Shown here: in pieces, positions 22,682 to 33,577 of the stretch
How positions within the stretch are numbered: position 1 is the first letter of the stretch
How the letters are laid out: each line of letters starts with the position of its first letter
NCBI GenBank assembly: GCA_947685225.1
Contig: CANTUV010000031.1
Location: 72,645,001-72,709,000, forward strand
DNA: 64,000 nt
From: Garcia nutans
Lineage: Eukaryota; Streptophyta; Magnoliopsida; Malpighiales; Euphorbiaceae
Direction of reading: 5' to 3'
The notes under the pieces: generated by a model
Seen by the model: only the letters and a program-made list of their open reading frames with translations
The model's database searches: none
What the model was told of the DNA's origin: nothing
Position numbers and translations under genes: made by a program

Positions 22682-24509
22682 ATGACCAGATCTGAAAATT
22701 TGCAATTGGAATTTGATCCTGAGATAGAAAAGACAGCACGTACATTGACGAAGGAAACCAGGCTACGAAAAAGGGCTGCAACTGCTTCTACAATTAATCC
22801 AGAAATTATAATTACTGATTTAGTTGAATCTTCAACTGAATTTGATCCTGAATTAGAAGAAACTTCAACAGAATCTGAAAGAGAGGAACAAATGGCTGAT
22901 AATCGCACCGTTAAAGAGCTACAGGCAGCCCCTATAGACCAACAGCCCCTGTGTATTGCTTTTCCATACTTGGATGCACCATTTGAGTTGAAATATGGTT
23001 TGATTCACCAGCTCCCTACCTTCCATGGGATGAAATATGAAAACCCACATAATCACTTGAAAGAATTCCATGGTGTGCTCAAGCATGAAGCCACAAGGTG
23101 TGGCGGAAGAACAAATCAAGTTAAGAGCATTTCCATTTTCATTAAAAGATACTGCCAAAGAATGGTTACTAAACTTACCACCAGGTTCTATAACCACATG
23201 GTCCGCGATGGCTCATGCATTCTTGGATAAGTATTTTCCCGCCTCTAGAGCAGCCACCTTTCGTAGGGAGATTAGTGGGATCAAACAAAAAGATATAGAA
23301 AGTCTTCATGATTACTGGGAGAGATTCAAGAGGTTGTGTGCAAACTGCCCACAACATGGGATGTCCGAACAATCACTTCTCCAGTATTTTTATGAAGGGA
23401 TGCTGGATATAGAAAGGAAAATGGTCGATGCTGCAAGTGGGGGAGCTCTTGTTAACAAAACTCTAGCCCAAGAAAGAGAGATCATATCAACCATGGCTAC
23501 AAACACGCAACAATTTGGACAAATTGAAGAGCCATCACGCAAGCTCTATCAGGTAAGTAATTCTTCCGTTGAAGATAAACTTAATGAGCTAACTTATGTG
23601 ATTAAAAATTTTGCTGCAGGACTTAATAGTCATAAAAGAGCGTGTGAAGCATGCACTTCTTATGAACACCCAATCGATGCATGTCCATCTTGGCAAGAGG
23701 GTCAAGAGCAAGTCAACGCTATTGGAGGTTTTTCCGGGCAGCCTCAAAGATCCAACTTTCCCATCTCCAACACTTTTGATGATAGTTGGAGGAGGCACCC
23801 GAATCTTAACTATGGGAATAGGCAGCAAAATTTTCAGCAAGCTAGGCCACCTCCTCAACAATCTTCCAACTCAAACATGTCTTTGGAAGACATAGTTAGA
23901 TCCCTTGCCACAAGCACTTCTGCATTCCAGCAAGAATCCAGGAGGGAGATGAATGAGCTTGCCACCAATGTAGGCGGACTCCAATAAGAAACTAGGAGGA
24001 GCATTCAAAATATGGAAACTCAAATCAGCCAGCTAGCCTCCTCTTTGAGTAGATTGGAGACACAAGGGAAGCTACCATCTCAAACTGTTGTCAACCCAAG
24101 AAAGAACGTAAGTGCCATCACTTTACGTAGTGGAAAAGAGCTAAATATAACAGCCCCGAAGAAAGACAACAGTAGGTCGAAGAAAGAAGCTGAAAAAGAG
24201 GTAGAAATTCAGCAAAAGGAGGTTCCCAAGCAAGTTGAAAAGCGGCAGCCCGAGACGTTTGTTATACCGCCTCCCTTTCCCGAAAGGTTGAGGCAATGCA
24301 AGAGGGAGAAAGAAGAGAAAGATATCCTTGACATCTTTCGCAAGGTTGAGGTAAATATTCCTTTGCTCGATTTAATTAAGCAAATACCTCGATATGCAAA
24401 GATTTTGAAGGAATTTTGTGTAAGTAAGAAGAAGCAAGCTGAGGTTGAGAAGGTAAGTGTGGGGGAGAATGTCTCTGCGATTTTGCAAAGAAAACTCCCA
24501 CCAAAATGA
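22682..24509 (+). pseudogene. inner Athila gag
   Basis: ATG 22682 starts MTRSENLQLEFDPEIEKTAR. A one-base loss near 23072 shifts the frame. The capsid-like retrotransposon gag domain continues from 23070 (GVAEEQIKLRAFPFSLKDTA, EWLLNLPPGSITTWSAMA, FLDKYFPASRAATFRREISG). An intact CX2CX4HX4C knuckle (CEACTSYEHPIDAC) lies near 23647. A TAA at 23985 stands where a CAA is likely. The Gag tail (SAITLRSGKEL, IPRYAKILKEFC) ends at a TGA, 24507-24509, at the same place as in the outer copy. With only one slip and one nonsense change before that TGA, this is the best-kept Gag in the window. Confidence 0.87.
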
Positions 24510-25320
24510 AAGGATGAAGGTATGTTTTCTATCCCTTGTAGAATAGGCAATGTGCAAATTAAGAAAGCTATGTGTGATTTAGGCGCTTCAATTAATGTTA
24601 TGCCATTGTCTATTTTCTCTTCTTTTGAATATAGGTGCTTTAAAGAAAACTAGTATTTGCATTAAATTGGCGAATAAGTCCGTAATCTACCTGGAAGGGG
24701 TGCTAGAGGATGTGTTAGTGAAAATTAATAATTTAATTTTCCCTGCTGATTTCTATGTGGTTGATATGGAGGATGCTAAATCCCCAAATTCTAGTGAAAT
24801 CATTTTAGGAAGACCTTTTCTTAGGACAGCTAGGACTAAAATTGATGTTTTTGATGGTATTCTTACCATGGAGCTGGATGGAGAAGTTGTCAAATTTAGC
24901 ATGTATAATGAAGTCAAAGATGCTAATATTGTGTCCAATGTGAGTGACGTGTCTAATTTTGATCCCAAAAGTAATAAATTTTCTCCAATAATTGATAAGA
25001 ATGAGCTTAATGTGGTTTCTTGTAAGAATTTTGATAATAAAGGCACTAATAAGTTTAAAGAGAAAATTTTGTCTGATGAAAAGTTGTAGGAAATTAAGCT
25101 GGAAAAGGCGCTAAACATGGGACTAAAACCATTGCTGAGCCATTTGAAGTATGTGTTTTTAGGTGCTGGAGATCCAATTTCATTAATTGTCTCCAAAGAG
25201 CTAAGCAATGAGCAAGAAAAGGAGCTGATTCGAGTGCTAAATGAGCACAAGGATAATTTTGGATGGGCGAAGAATGTTGTATTTGGAAGCTCCACCAAAT
25301 TTGGTTGAAAATTCAGAAAT
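24510..25320 (+). pseudogene. inner Athila protease and truncated linker
   Basis: Directly after the UGA the frame reads KDEGMFSIPCRIG, then the retropepsin active-site block AMCDLGASINVMP near 24567. One extra T near 24627 shifts the frame, which goes on as LANKSVIYLEGVLEDVL, LIFPADFYVVDMED and ILGRPFLRTARTKIDV to about 25089. The linker toward RT (GDPISLIVSKELSNEQ, DNFGWAKN) stops at about 25308, where RT should begin. Confidence 0.85.
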
Positions 25321-25928
25321 GTCGAGCCTAAGACGTTAAACAAGGGTGCTTTCTGGGAGACAACCCAAACCTAATAAATTTTATATTTTTTTCTTTTTAT
25401 TTGAATTTTCTGCACTTGTTTTTATTTTTCTTTAAAAAAATTAATTAAAATTTAAAAAAAATAGATTAGTGTCATCTTCTTCCTTGGTAACATGTTTTGT
25501 TTTGCTGGAAAATCTTGTGTGAGGGTTGAGGTTTAAACTTGTCTTTAATGGTTAATGAATTTTATTGGTGCTAAAATATATATATATATATATATAAAGT
25601 GAATAGTGTCATCTTCTTCCTCTATTAGTTTCTGGAAATGCTGTGTCTAAAAGAAGTTAAAAGTTGATCTTTAATGGTGAACGGATTTCTAATGATGCTG
25701 TAAAAGTTCTATTCATTATATTTGTTGAGTGTTAATGGGTTAAATAAGAGCTTCTGTACTATTTACTTTTACCATCATATGTTTATTTACTCTAATATTT
25801 TAACTAACTTAAGTTTTTATTATTTTACAGATAGAGTAAAACAAATAATGGCCAAATTACTCCACCCTTTTCTCTCAAGACCACGACCAGCCACCATCTT
25901 CTCTTCCCTATCCAGCAGTCCCAACAAA

Positions 25929-26011
25929 CTCGAAAATCCAGCAGCCCCTTTTCCCCCTCAATCGAAAATCCAGCAGCCCTTTTCCCCCTCAATCAAAAAT
26001 CCAGCAGCCCC
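25929..26011 (+). repeat. tandem repeat, 31-32 bp unit
   Basis: CGAAAATCCAGCAGCCCCTT is repeated at 25931, 25963 and (with one change) 25994, giving about 2.5 copies. A short open stretch across it would encode a Pro-rich repeat (NPAAPFPPQSKIQQPFSPS). Its place matches the 51-bp tandem repeat of the outer copy. Confidence 0.75.
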
Positions 26012-26762
26012 TCAACCAGTACCCCACCTATTGTCGCACAACCAGAAATCCCAACCCATAAATCGCAACCCAGAAATCGCAACCAGAAATCGCGACACTC
26101 CCTCTTGCTCAAATCGACAGCACTGCTGAACCGAAAAAAAAAAAGAAGAAAAAAATTCCAGACCTCCCTCTTCCTGCGTTTCAAGTGAGTTTCTATTTTT
26201 TTTTTCCGTCACTCTTCCATGGGTATTCTGAAATCTGAGTTTTGTTTTCCTTGATGCGCAAATTGAATGTGTTTGGAGGCCAAGCTGTTGACATTTTTAT
26301 TGAGTATTGAGATTAGTTGCTATGGATGAGCTGAATATTGTGAATTTTTGGATGCTGACACTGTGTTAGAATAAGATTTGATGATTACAGTTAGGTTCAC
26401 TTTTGGTTTTCCGTAATGAGAATCAATTGAATGAATATTATAATGTTTATTGCTGGTATTGAGCAACAATGATGAGTTTGGTTTGGTTTAAGGTAGAAAT
26501 TCTGCATTCAAAGACACTTTATAATTATCTCATGCTTGGTTGTTTTAAACTTGGAACTTAGTTGATATTGCATTATGAAGTTTGATTGTTCTCATCTTTA
26601 TCTAGTCGCTGCTGTACCTTGAAATTCAGATTGGTTCCACTGAGAGTTTTTGTTGAACGTGGAGCTTACTTATCGTTGCACCTGTTTGTGCTTGTTCGTT
26701 GTTTGTTTTGGTTGCGTTTTGCACTTAACTCTTGCAGGTAATCACTTCAGTAATTTTGCCAT

Positions 26763-26891
26763 ATGGCTCGAACAAAAATTACTCCTAATCCACCACCCAT
26801 GAAGCTTGCTTATAAGCAATCACAACAACCCAAAAACACCAACAGGGCAGTACTTCTTAACTCCTACTCTCTTTTAATTTTATTTGCTTGA
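26763..26891 (+). pseudogene. stub of Athila env-position ORF
   Basis: A 42-codon frame starting MARTKITPNPPPMKLAYK lies just before the GAGGACAATG-polypurine module, which in the outer copy follows the env-position ORF. I infer that it is the start of that ORF with nearly all of the body deleted. Low confidence because the match rests on position and a short basic N-terminus. Confidence 0.4.
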
Positions 26892-28671
26892 GATCCTCCA
26901 TTTGTGTTTTATTGTGATTTGTCCACATTGAGGACAATGTGTGAAATAAGTGTGGGGAGGGGATTTGATATGAGAATGTTTTTGCTGCAATTTTTGGGAC
27001 TGATTTATGTGATTGAGACAGCTGAAATTTTGACGTTATATTGCTGAAATTTTGAGCTTTCTGTTGATTAATAGCTGCTGCCATGTTGTTTGTTGATTGT
27101 TATACGTTATAGTTTGCTATTGTCGAGTTTTTCACTTTTTTTAATGATGGCATTTGATGATATTTTTGTGTGATTCTGCTGCTGCCATATGCTTAATTTC
27201 TGGTATGAGACTTGACTTTTGAAAATGTGACTTTTGAGTTAGGAAGATTAGACACTTACCCCATGAAATTTTGAGTAAAGTTTTGAGTTTGTTGATGCTA
27301 TGTGCTGATTTTGGGATTTACTCAATGGGTTTATTGTGTCCTTGAACATGATTTGGAGCTTTTAGGAATTCTAGAGAGGAGTAATTTGCTTTTGTAATTT
27401 AGTTGAATACATGTGAGAACCTCGAATAACAAGACTAGTGAGCGAGAATTCTAACTTGAGATTAACCATCACTGCACTTATAAACTTTGATTGCAAGCTG
27501 TTACACTTTGAATTCTAAAAATCTGTTTTTCAAAACTTAGTTTCTTTCCATAAGTGTTTTTGAGAGCAATTCCCAAAGCCAAAATTTAGGATAGCTTCCG
27601 AACACTAGAACTCTTTTCTACGCTCCCTTGAGGCAAAATCCTAGGCAAGTCTCGACTTTTGAGATGATTTAGGCGTTCTTTTGGTCGATTCATCATTCCT
27701 TTTATGTTTTTCCCACCTTTACGTTACCGTTCATTTCACCCCTTCTAGCCTACGAAGTATGCTAAATGCGTACTCTAATTTCTTTTCTTAGCCTACAATA
27801 TAACCATATACACTAAAAAGCCCTTTGCCTACCACCCTTGAACAAGAAAATAGTCTTTTTAGTCATTGTTAAGCATGCACATGTGTAAGTTATTAAGAAT
27901 TGGTGCAATTGCATTCTTGTTTAATGTCATTGATTTGAGTCTAGTTTGTGGGAATAAATAGTCCTTTTGACTTTTGTGTTTTAATTTTTATGGGTTTTGA
28001 GATGGTTGTAAATAGTCATGTGATATTTTAGCTTTCAGAAAAAAAATAAATAAATAAAAACATAATTAAAAAAAAGAGAGAAAAATGAAAAAAAATCAGA
28101 AAAAGAGAAAGAAGTTGTGTATTCAATTTCAATTTTAATTTTTCTATTTTAAGTCGCATTTGTCGCCATTAGTTAGTTCGTGCATTGTTCTTTTGAAATT
28201 AATTGTAAAAGACTTATTTTCTTGTTATTCTAGCCTTACATTATCCTATCTTTTGTAACCATCACCTAGCCTAACCCATGTAAAGACCTAATGATCTTTG
28301 GTTGAGACTTTACCTACATTAGTGGAGAGGGAGTTTAGAGGGGAGCCTATGGTTGTTCTTTAATTTTGTTTTCTTGAAGCTATGAAAATGTTTTTGAAAC
28401 ACTTGTTAATTGCTCGAGAAAACACTTGTTGATTCAAACTTTGAATGTGTGCATGCGTGTTTTGAGAATTCTTAGTGTAACATTTTTCAATTAAAGTTCA
28501 TAATGATGGAATGATGTTAATGGTTAGATTCTTAATTGCGATGTTGAGTTGTTTAGGGAACTTGTGTGTGTTTGATTGGGTTCTTAAGTGAAGTACGTGG
28601 TCTCCTAATAGATTTGATTTTGAGTCCTAAGTCATGCTTGAGGACAAGCATGGGATAAGTGTGGGCAAGTT

Positions 28672-29985
28672 TGATAACATGTAAATCCAACACATTTTTA
28701 TTGATTATAATATGCTGATTTTGTGTTAATTGTGCTTAAAAGAGGAGTTTTTAGTTGGATTCTTGTTTTTGTGTTAGGATATACTGGATATGGTGAGAAT
28801 GAAGCTAAAAGGAGTAGATTTGAAGATGTTTGTGGGAAGCAGTAGTTGCTGGAATCTGTTTGGAAAATATGAAGCTGTCAAGTCCTTAGCCTTGGGCAAG
28901 ACTAAGCAACAAGCGAACAGATGCAGACTGATTTATACTAGTGGCTGACCTGCGACTTATTGGGACTGTTTCCAGCGCGTTTTAGAGCAGAGGAATGATA
29001 TTAAACACTGTTTAGTGGGCCCCTTTTATTGTATTATGTTTTGGCCCCACTTTTAGGAGTATATAAGTTAAAATTAGGTTTTTGAATAGACACTTTTGGA
29101 GGAGGCAAGAGGAGATACGAATTTCAGCTTTCTTTGATAGATTTTACAATGTTTTCTTCCATAGCCATGTGTGGCTAAACTCTTTCTTTCAGTCAAGGTT
29201 TAATCCAAGGTAGAAGTTTGATCATGATTGTGAGATTGAATTGAACTTAATAGAATTCTTTGATTTTCATTGCATTTATATTCTTTCTGTGGTTTATTGG
29301 GAAAATATATCCCTTAGTGAAATTCTATTGAATGATTAACTAGGCCCGTTCTTTGTTTGATAGTAATTTCCTTGACTATTCAATTGAATCAAATCCGTAA
29401 TTGTTTGATTAGATTGATGTAGTAGTGATTGGTATAATTTAATTGGGTAGAACCTTTTGGGTTATATCAAGGAAGAGTATAATATGATTTAAATGGATAC
29501 TCGTAGTTTCTGTTAATTAGGGCAAGGTCCTACTAGATTTAAGGTTGTTAACAGTTAAATCCTTCGTCGTACTTAGGTTTGCTAGTTAATTAGGGGTTAT
29601 TATTAGATCGTATCTTAATAACATATTAATAAGGTAGGATTGGTTGGGTCGACGTTCTTCCTGGCTATAACTTGTCCGTAATTTGAATTAAAGGATTATT
29701 CTTGAATCAATGATCAATCAGTTTAAACTTTGAACCACGGTATGCCTTGACTGAATTCGCTCTCCATCGTTTCAGGTTTTATATTTAATTTTGTTGCTTT
29801 TGCTTTTAATTTTAATTAATCTCGTTCCAATTTTAAATACCCCGTTTCAATTTTTAGTTTTATTTTCGGTTCTGGTTAACTTTCAGCAGGCTAGTCCCTT
29901 GGGTTTGACCCTTCTCACCCTATTTACAAGTTTTCTTTTGTAGGAAGAGCAGGTTTATTATTTTTGGTGGATTCGACACCCATCA
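28672..29985 (+). repeat. inner Athila 3' LTR
   Basis: 1314 bp, same length as the 5' LTR, followed by the GATCC duplication and then the outer gag. Confidence 0.95.
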
Positions 29986-31428
29986 GATCCTCATAAACAT
30001 TTGAATAAATTTCATATTGTTTGCTCAAGCATGAGGCCACAAGGAGTACCTGAGGAGCAAATTAAATTGAGAGCTTTTCCTTTTTCCTTGGACAACCGAG
30101 CTAAGGATTGGCTTTTTGAATTACCATCTGGATTAATAAATACATGGACTGATATGGTAACAATTTTCCTGGACAATTTCTTTCACGCTTCAAGAGCTGC
30201 AAATATAAGGAGGGAAATATGTGGTGTCAAGCAAAAAGATTCAGAAAATCTTCATGAATATTGGTAGAGATTTAAACGATTGTGTACAAGTTGCCCACAA
30301 CACGCAATTTCAGAGCAAGCTCTACTCCAATATTTTTACGAAGGGCTATTACCTACAGAAAGGAGCATGTTGAATGCCGCTAGCGGTGGTGCCATAGTGA
30401 ATAAAACTCTTCAAGCTGCTAGGGACCTCATCATTATCATGGTAGCCACTTCTCAATAATTTGGCAGCAAGAAAGAGGCTCCAAAGAGAGTTAGCGAGGT
30501 AAGTATCTCTTTACTTGATTCTAAAATAACACAACTGACAAATTTGGTGCAAACCATGGCTGTAGGGAATGTGCAACCAGTGAAAGTTTGTGGGATTTGT
30601 GCTCATTCGGGACATCCTACTGACATGTGTCCGACACTTCAAGAAAATGACCAACAACAAGTGAATGATATAGGTGGATTTCCCAATCAAACTCAAAGGA
30701 GATATGACCCATATGCGAATACCTATAACCCGGGGTGGAGGGATCATCCAAACTTTAGCTATGGATCAAGAGCTCCTAATTCCCAATAATTCCAACCCAA
30801 AGCACCACCGCAACAACCTCCACCACCACCACAAAAATTCAGTATGTCTCTTGATGACATGTTTAAAGCCTTTATGACAAAAACCCAACAATTTCAATAG
30901 GAAACTCATTCAAGCATTCAAAATTTGGACACCCAGATGAGTCAGTTAGCCACTACAGTTAGCAAGTTGGAGTCTCAAGGGAAATTACCTTCTCAAACAA
31001 TAGTCAATCCAAAGCAAAATGCAAGCGCCATTACCTTGAGAAGTGGAAAAGAATTGATGGACAAAAATAACTAGAAGTTAACCACTGAGCAGGGGATAGA
31101 CAAAGGGGCAGAATCTAAAATAATTATCCAAAAACAAGAACTACCAGCCACAGTCACCTCTGATGAGCCCCAACCTCTGGTAATACCACCTCCCTTCCCA
31201 CAAAGGCTTGCTAAATCCAAGAAGGAGAAGGAACAAAAAGAGATTTTGGAAACTTTTCGCAAAGTTAAGGTCAATATACTTTTGTTAGATGCCATCAAGC
31301 AAGTGCCTCGATATGCAAAATTCCTAAAAGAGTTATGCACAAACAAAAAGAAACTCAGTGGCAATGAAAAGGTAAGAGTAAGGGAGAATATATCTATTGT
31401 GATTCAAAGAAAGCTACCTCCAAAGTGA
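29986..31428 (+). pseudogene. outer Athila gag, 3' part
   Basis: Resumes the interrupted Gag: HLNKFHIVCSSMRPQGVPEE, IKLRAFPFSLDNRAKDWLFE, FHASRAANIRREICGV. TAG at 30265 replaces a Trp of the EYWERFKRL motif seen in the inner copy. TAA and TAG stops follow at 30457, 30787, 30898 and 31071. The knuckle CGICAHSGHPTDMC (near 30592) is intact. The Gag tail (NASAITLRSGKEL, VPRYAKFLKELC) ends at TGA 31426-31428. Most stops can be explained by single C-to-T or G-to-A changes from CAA, CAG or TGG. Confidence 0.87.
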
Positions 31429-32250
31429 AAAGATCAAGGTATGTTCGCCATTTCTTGTAAAATAGGTGATTTAGGCATAAAGAGGGCTATGTGTGACTTA
31501 GGAGCCTCAATAAATGTCATGCCACTGTCTATTTACTCTTCTTTAAAAGCTGGTCCTTTGAAAGAAATAGGTGTGATTATTCAGTTAGCTGATAGGTCTG
31601 TGGTCTACCCCGAGGGAGTATTAGAGGATGTTTTAGTTCAGGTTAATGGGCTAATATTTCCAGCAGATTTTTATGTCCTAGATATGGAGGAGGATAAGTC
31701 TTCTAATTGCTCTAATGTTTTATTAAGAAGACCTTTTCTTAGCTCAACTTGAACAAAAATTGATGTTTATGATGGCACATTAACTATGGAGTTCAATGGA
31801 GAAATTGTAAAATTTAATGTTTATGATGCTATGAAGTACCCTAGTGATGTGTCTTGTGTCTATGGGATGGATGTTATAGATTCTTTAAGTCAAGAAATTT
31901 TTGAGCTTAATGATTCTGACAAATTGAACACTGCTCTTTGCAAAAGTCTTGATGCAAATGACTTGAGCAATCTAAATGACAAGTTTGCTGTAGGTGGAAC
32001 TCTTCATGAGGTGACGTGTGAGTTGGGAGCCCTCAACAAAATGAAGGAAAGTGCACCCAAATCTGACTTACTAGCATCCCATGCTAAAATTTTACCCTCT
32101 GTTGTGCAGGCGCCCAGAGCCGATGCCCAAACTTTTGATATATGCATTTTTAGGAGAAGAAGAAAGTCTACCAGTGATAATTTCCAATAAACTTAGCAAG
32201 GATGAGGAAGAAGATTTGATCCGCATATTGAAAGAGTACAAAGGAGCCAT
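31429..32250 (+). pseudogene. outer Athila protease
   Basis: In the frame of the upstream UGA: KDQGMFAISCKIG, RAMCDLGASINVMPLSIYSS (active-site DLGAS), QLADRSVVYPEGVLEDVLVQ, LIFPADFYVLDMEEDKSS, LLRRPFLSS, then TGA at 31750, then LTMEFNGEIVKFNVYDAMK to 32190. The linker to RT continues in another frame (EEDLIRILKEYKGAIGW). Confidence 0.85.
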
Positions 32251-33150
32251 TGGTTGGATGATTGCTGATATTAAAGGGATCTAGCCTTCCACTTGTATGC
32301 ATAAAATTCTTATGGAGGAGGATAGCAAGCCAAAAAGGGAAGCACAAAGAAGATTGAACCCACCAATGATGGAGGTAGTAAAAAAAAGAAATCTTAAAGC
32401 TTCTTGATGCATCTGTGATTTACCCCATCTCGGATAGCAAGTGGGTAAGTCCAATTTAGGTAGTACCTAAAAAGATGGGCTCGACTATGATAAAGAATGT
32501 AGATGATGAGATGGTCCCAACTCGTGTTCAAAATGGGTGGAGAGTTTGCATTAATTATAGGAAACTAAATGTAGCTACAAGAAAGGACCACTTTCCTCTC
32601 CCATTTATTGATCAGATGCTGGAATGTCTTGCAAGTAAGACTCATTACTGCTGCCTAGATGGTTATTCAGGCTTTTATCAAATTCCAGGAGCACCAGAGG
32701 ACCAAGAGAAGACTACTTTCACTTGCCCATTTGGAACATTTGCCTTCCAAAGAATGTCGTTTGGCCTTTGTAATGCCCCGACCACTTTTTCAGAGGTGTA
32801 TGGTAAGTATATTTTTCTGAATATGTTGAGAATATTATAGAGGTTTTTATGGAAGATTTCACTGTTTATGGAAATTCCTTTAGTGAGTGTTTGTCTAACC
32901 TAACTAAAATTCTTCAAAGATGTTTAGAGTCGAACCTTGTATTAAATTACGAAAAGTGTCATTTTATGGTTGATCAAGGATTAATTTTAGGGCATATTGT
33001 GTCAGAAAGAGGAATTGAAGTTGATAAGGCAAAGGTTGATGTAATTAAGTCTTTATCTTACCCCGCCAGTGTGTAGGAAGTTCGATCTTTCCTTGGTCAT
33101 GCAGGTTTTTACAGGCGCTTCATCAAGGATTTTTCAAAAATCACTCATCC
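32251..33150 (+). pseudogene. outer Athila reverse transcriptase
   Basis: Motifs in order: EAQRRLNPPMMEVV, ILKLLDASVIYPISDSKWVS, GWRVCINYRKLNVATRKDHF, CLDGYSGFYQIPGAPEDQEK, FAFQRMSFGLCNAP. A frameshift near 32795 precedes the catalytic box, which reads FMEDFTVYG at about 32847. Relatives have two Asp here, so the first Asp has become Glu. The thumb part (NYEKCHFMVDQGLILGHIVS) ends at a TAG, 33074. Reverse transcription by this copy is unlikely. Confidence 0.85.
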
Positions 33151-33577
33151 TTTGTGTCAGCTACTACAAAAAGAAGTGGAGTTTGATTTTAATGATTCTT
33201 GCAAGAGAGCATTTGATATACTCAAAGGCATGCTGATCTCTGCCCTAATTATACAGTCACCAGATTGGAATTTGCCATTTGAAATAATGTATGACACTAG
33301 CAATCATGCTGTGTAAGCAGTGCTCGGGCAAAGAGTTGGAAGGGAACCTCATGTTATTTACTATGCTTCAAGAACCCTTGATGAGGCCCAATCTAATTAC
33401 TCCACTACTGAAAAAGAGCTGCTGGCTATTATTTTTGCTTTAGAAAAAATTTGTTCTTATCTTCTTGGTACTAATGTTATCGTTTATTCTGATCATGTAG
33501 TCTTGAAATATCTACTTAAGAAGAAAGATGCCAAGCCTAGACTTATTCGATGGGTACTCTTACTATAAGAGTTTGAT
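33151..33577 (+). pseudogene. outer Athila RNase H
   Basis: FSKITHPLCQLLQKEVEFDF precedes the domain. YYASRTLDEAQSNYSTTEKE, LLAIIFALEKICSYLLGT and VIVYSDHVVLKYLLKKKDA are typical of Ty3/gypsy RNase H. Stops at 33313 (TAA) and 33566 (TAA) interrupt it. Confidence 0.82.

Larger units (their letters stand above)
25321..28671 (+). other. inner Athila 3' non-coding region
   Basis: From 25325 the sequence (CCTAAGACGTTAAACAAGGG, then GGGAGACAACCCAA) corresponds to the stretch just after integrase in the outer copy (35007-35042), marking the deletion joint. It then holds a short tandem repeat (25929-26011), an ORF stub (26763-26891), a polypurine-like module at 26930-26963, an A-rich low-complexity tract at 28037-28110 and the terminal polypurine module at 28640-28671. 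No other coding signal seen. Confidence 0.75.
21314..29985 (+). mobile_element. Ty3/gypsy Athila-like retrotransposon, inner copy, lacking most of pol
   Basis: LTRs of 1314 bp (21314-22627, 28672-29985) start TGATAACATG, end CACCCATCA and are flanked by GATCC (21309-21313, 29986-29990). PBS and polypurine tract are present. Gag and protease are recognisable, but RT, RNase H and integrase are absent: the protease-RT linker at about 25310 runs straight into the sequence that in the outer copy follows the integrase. The env-position ORF is also reduced to a stub. The LTRs differ by about 29 changes (about 2.2%), younger than the outer host copy. Confidence 0.95.
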
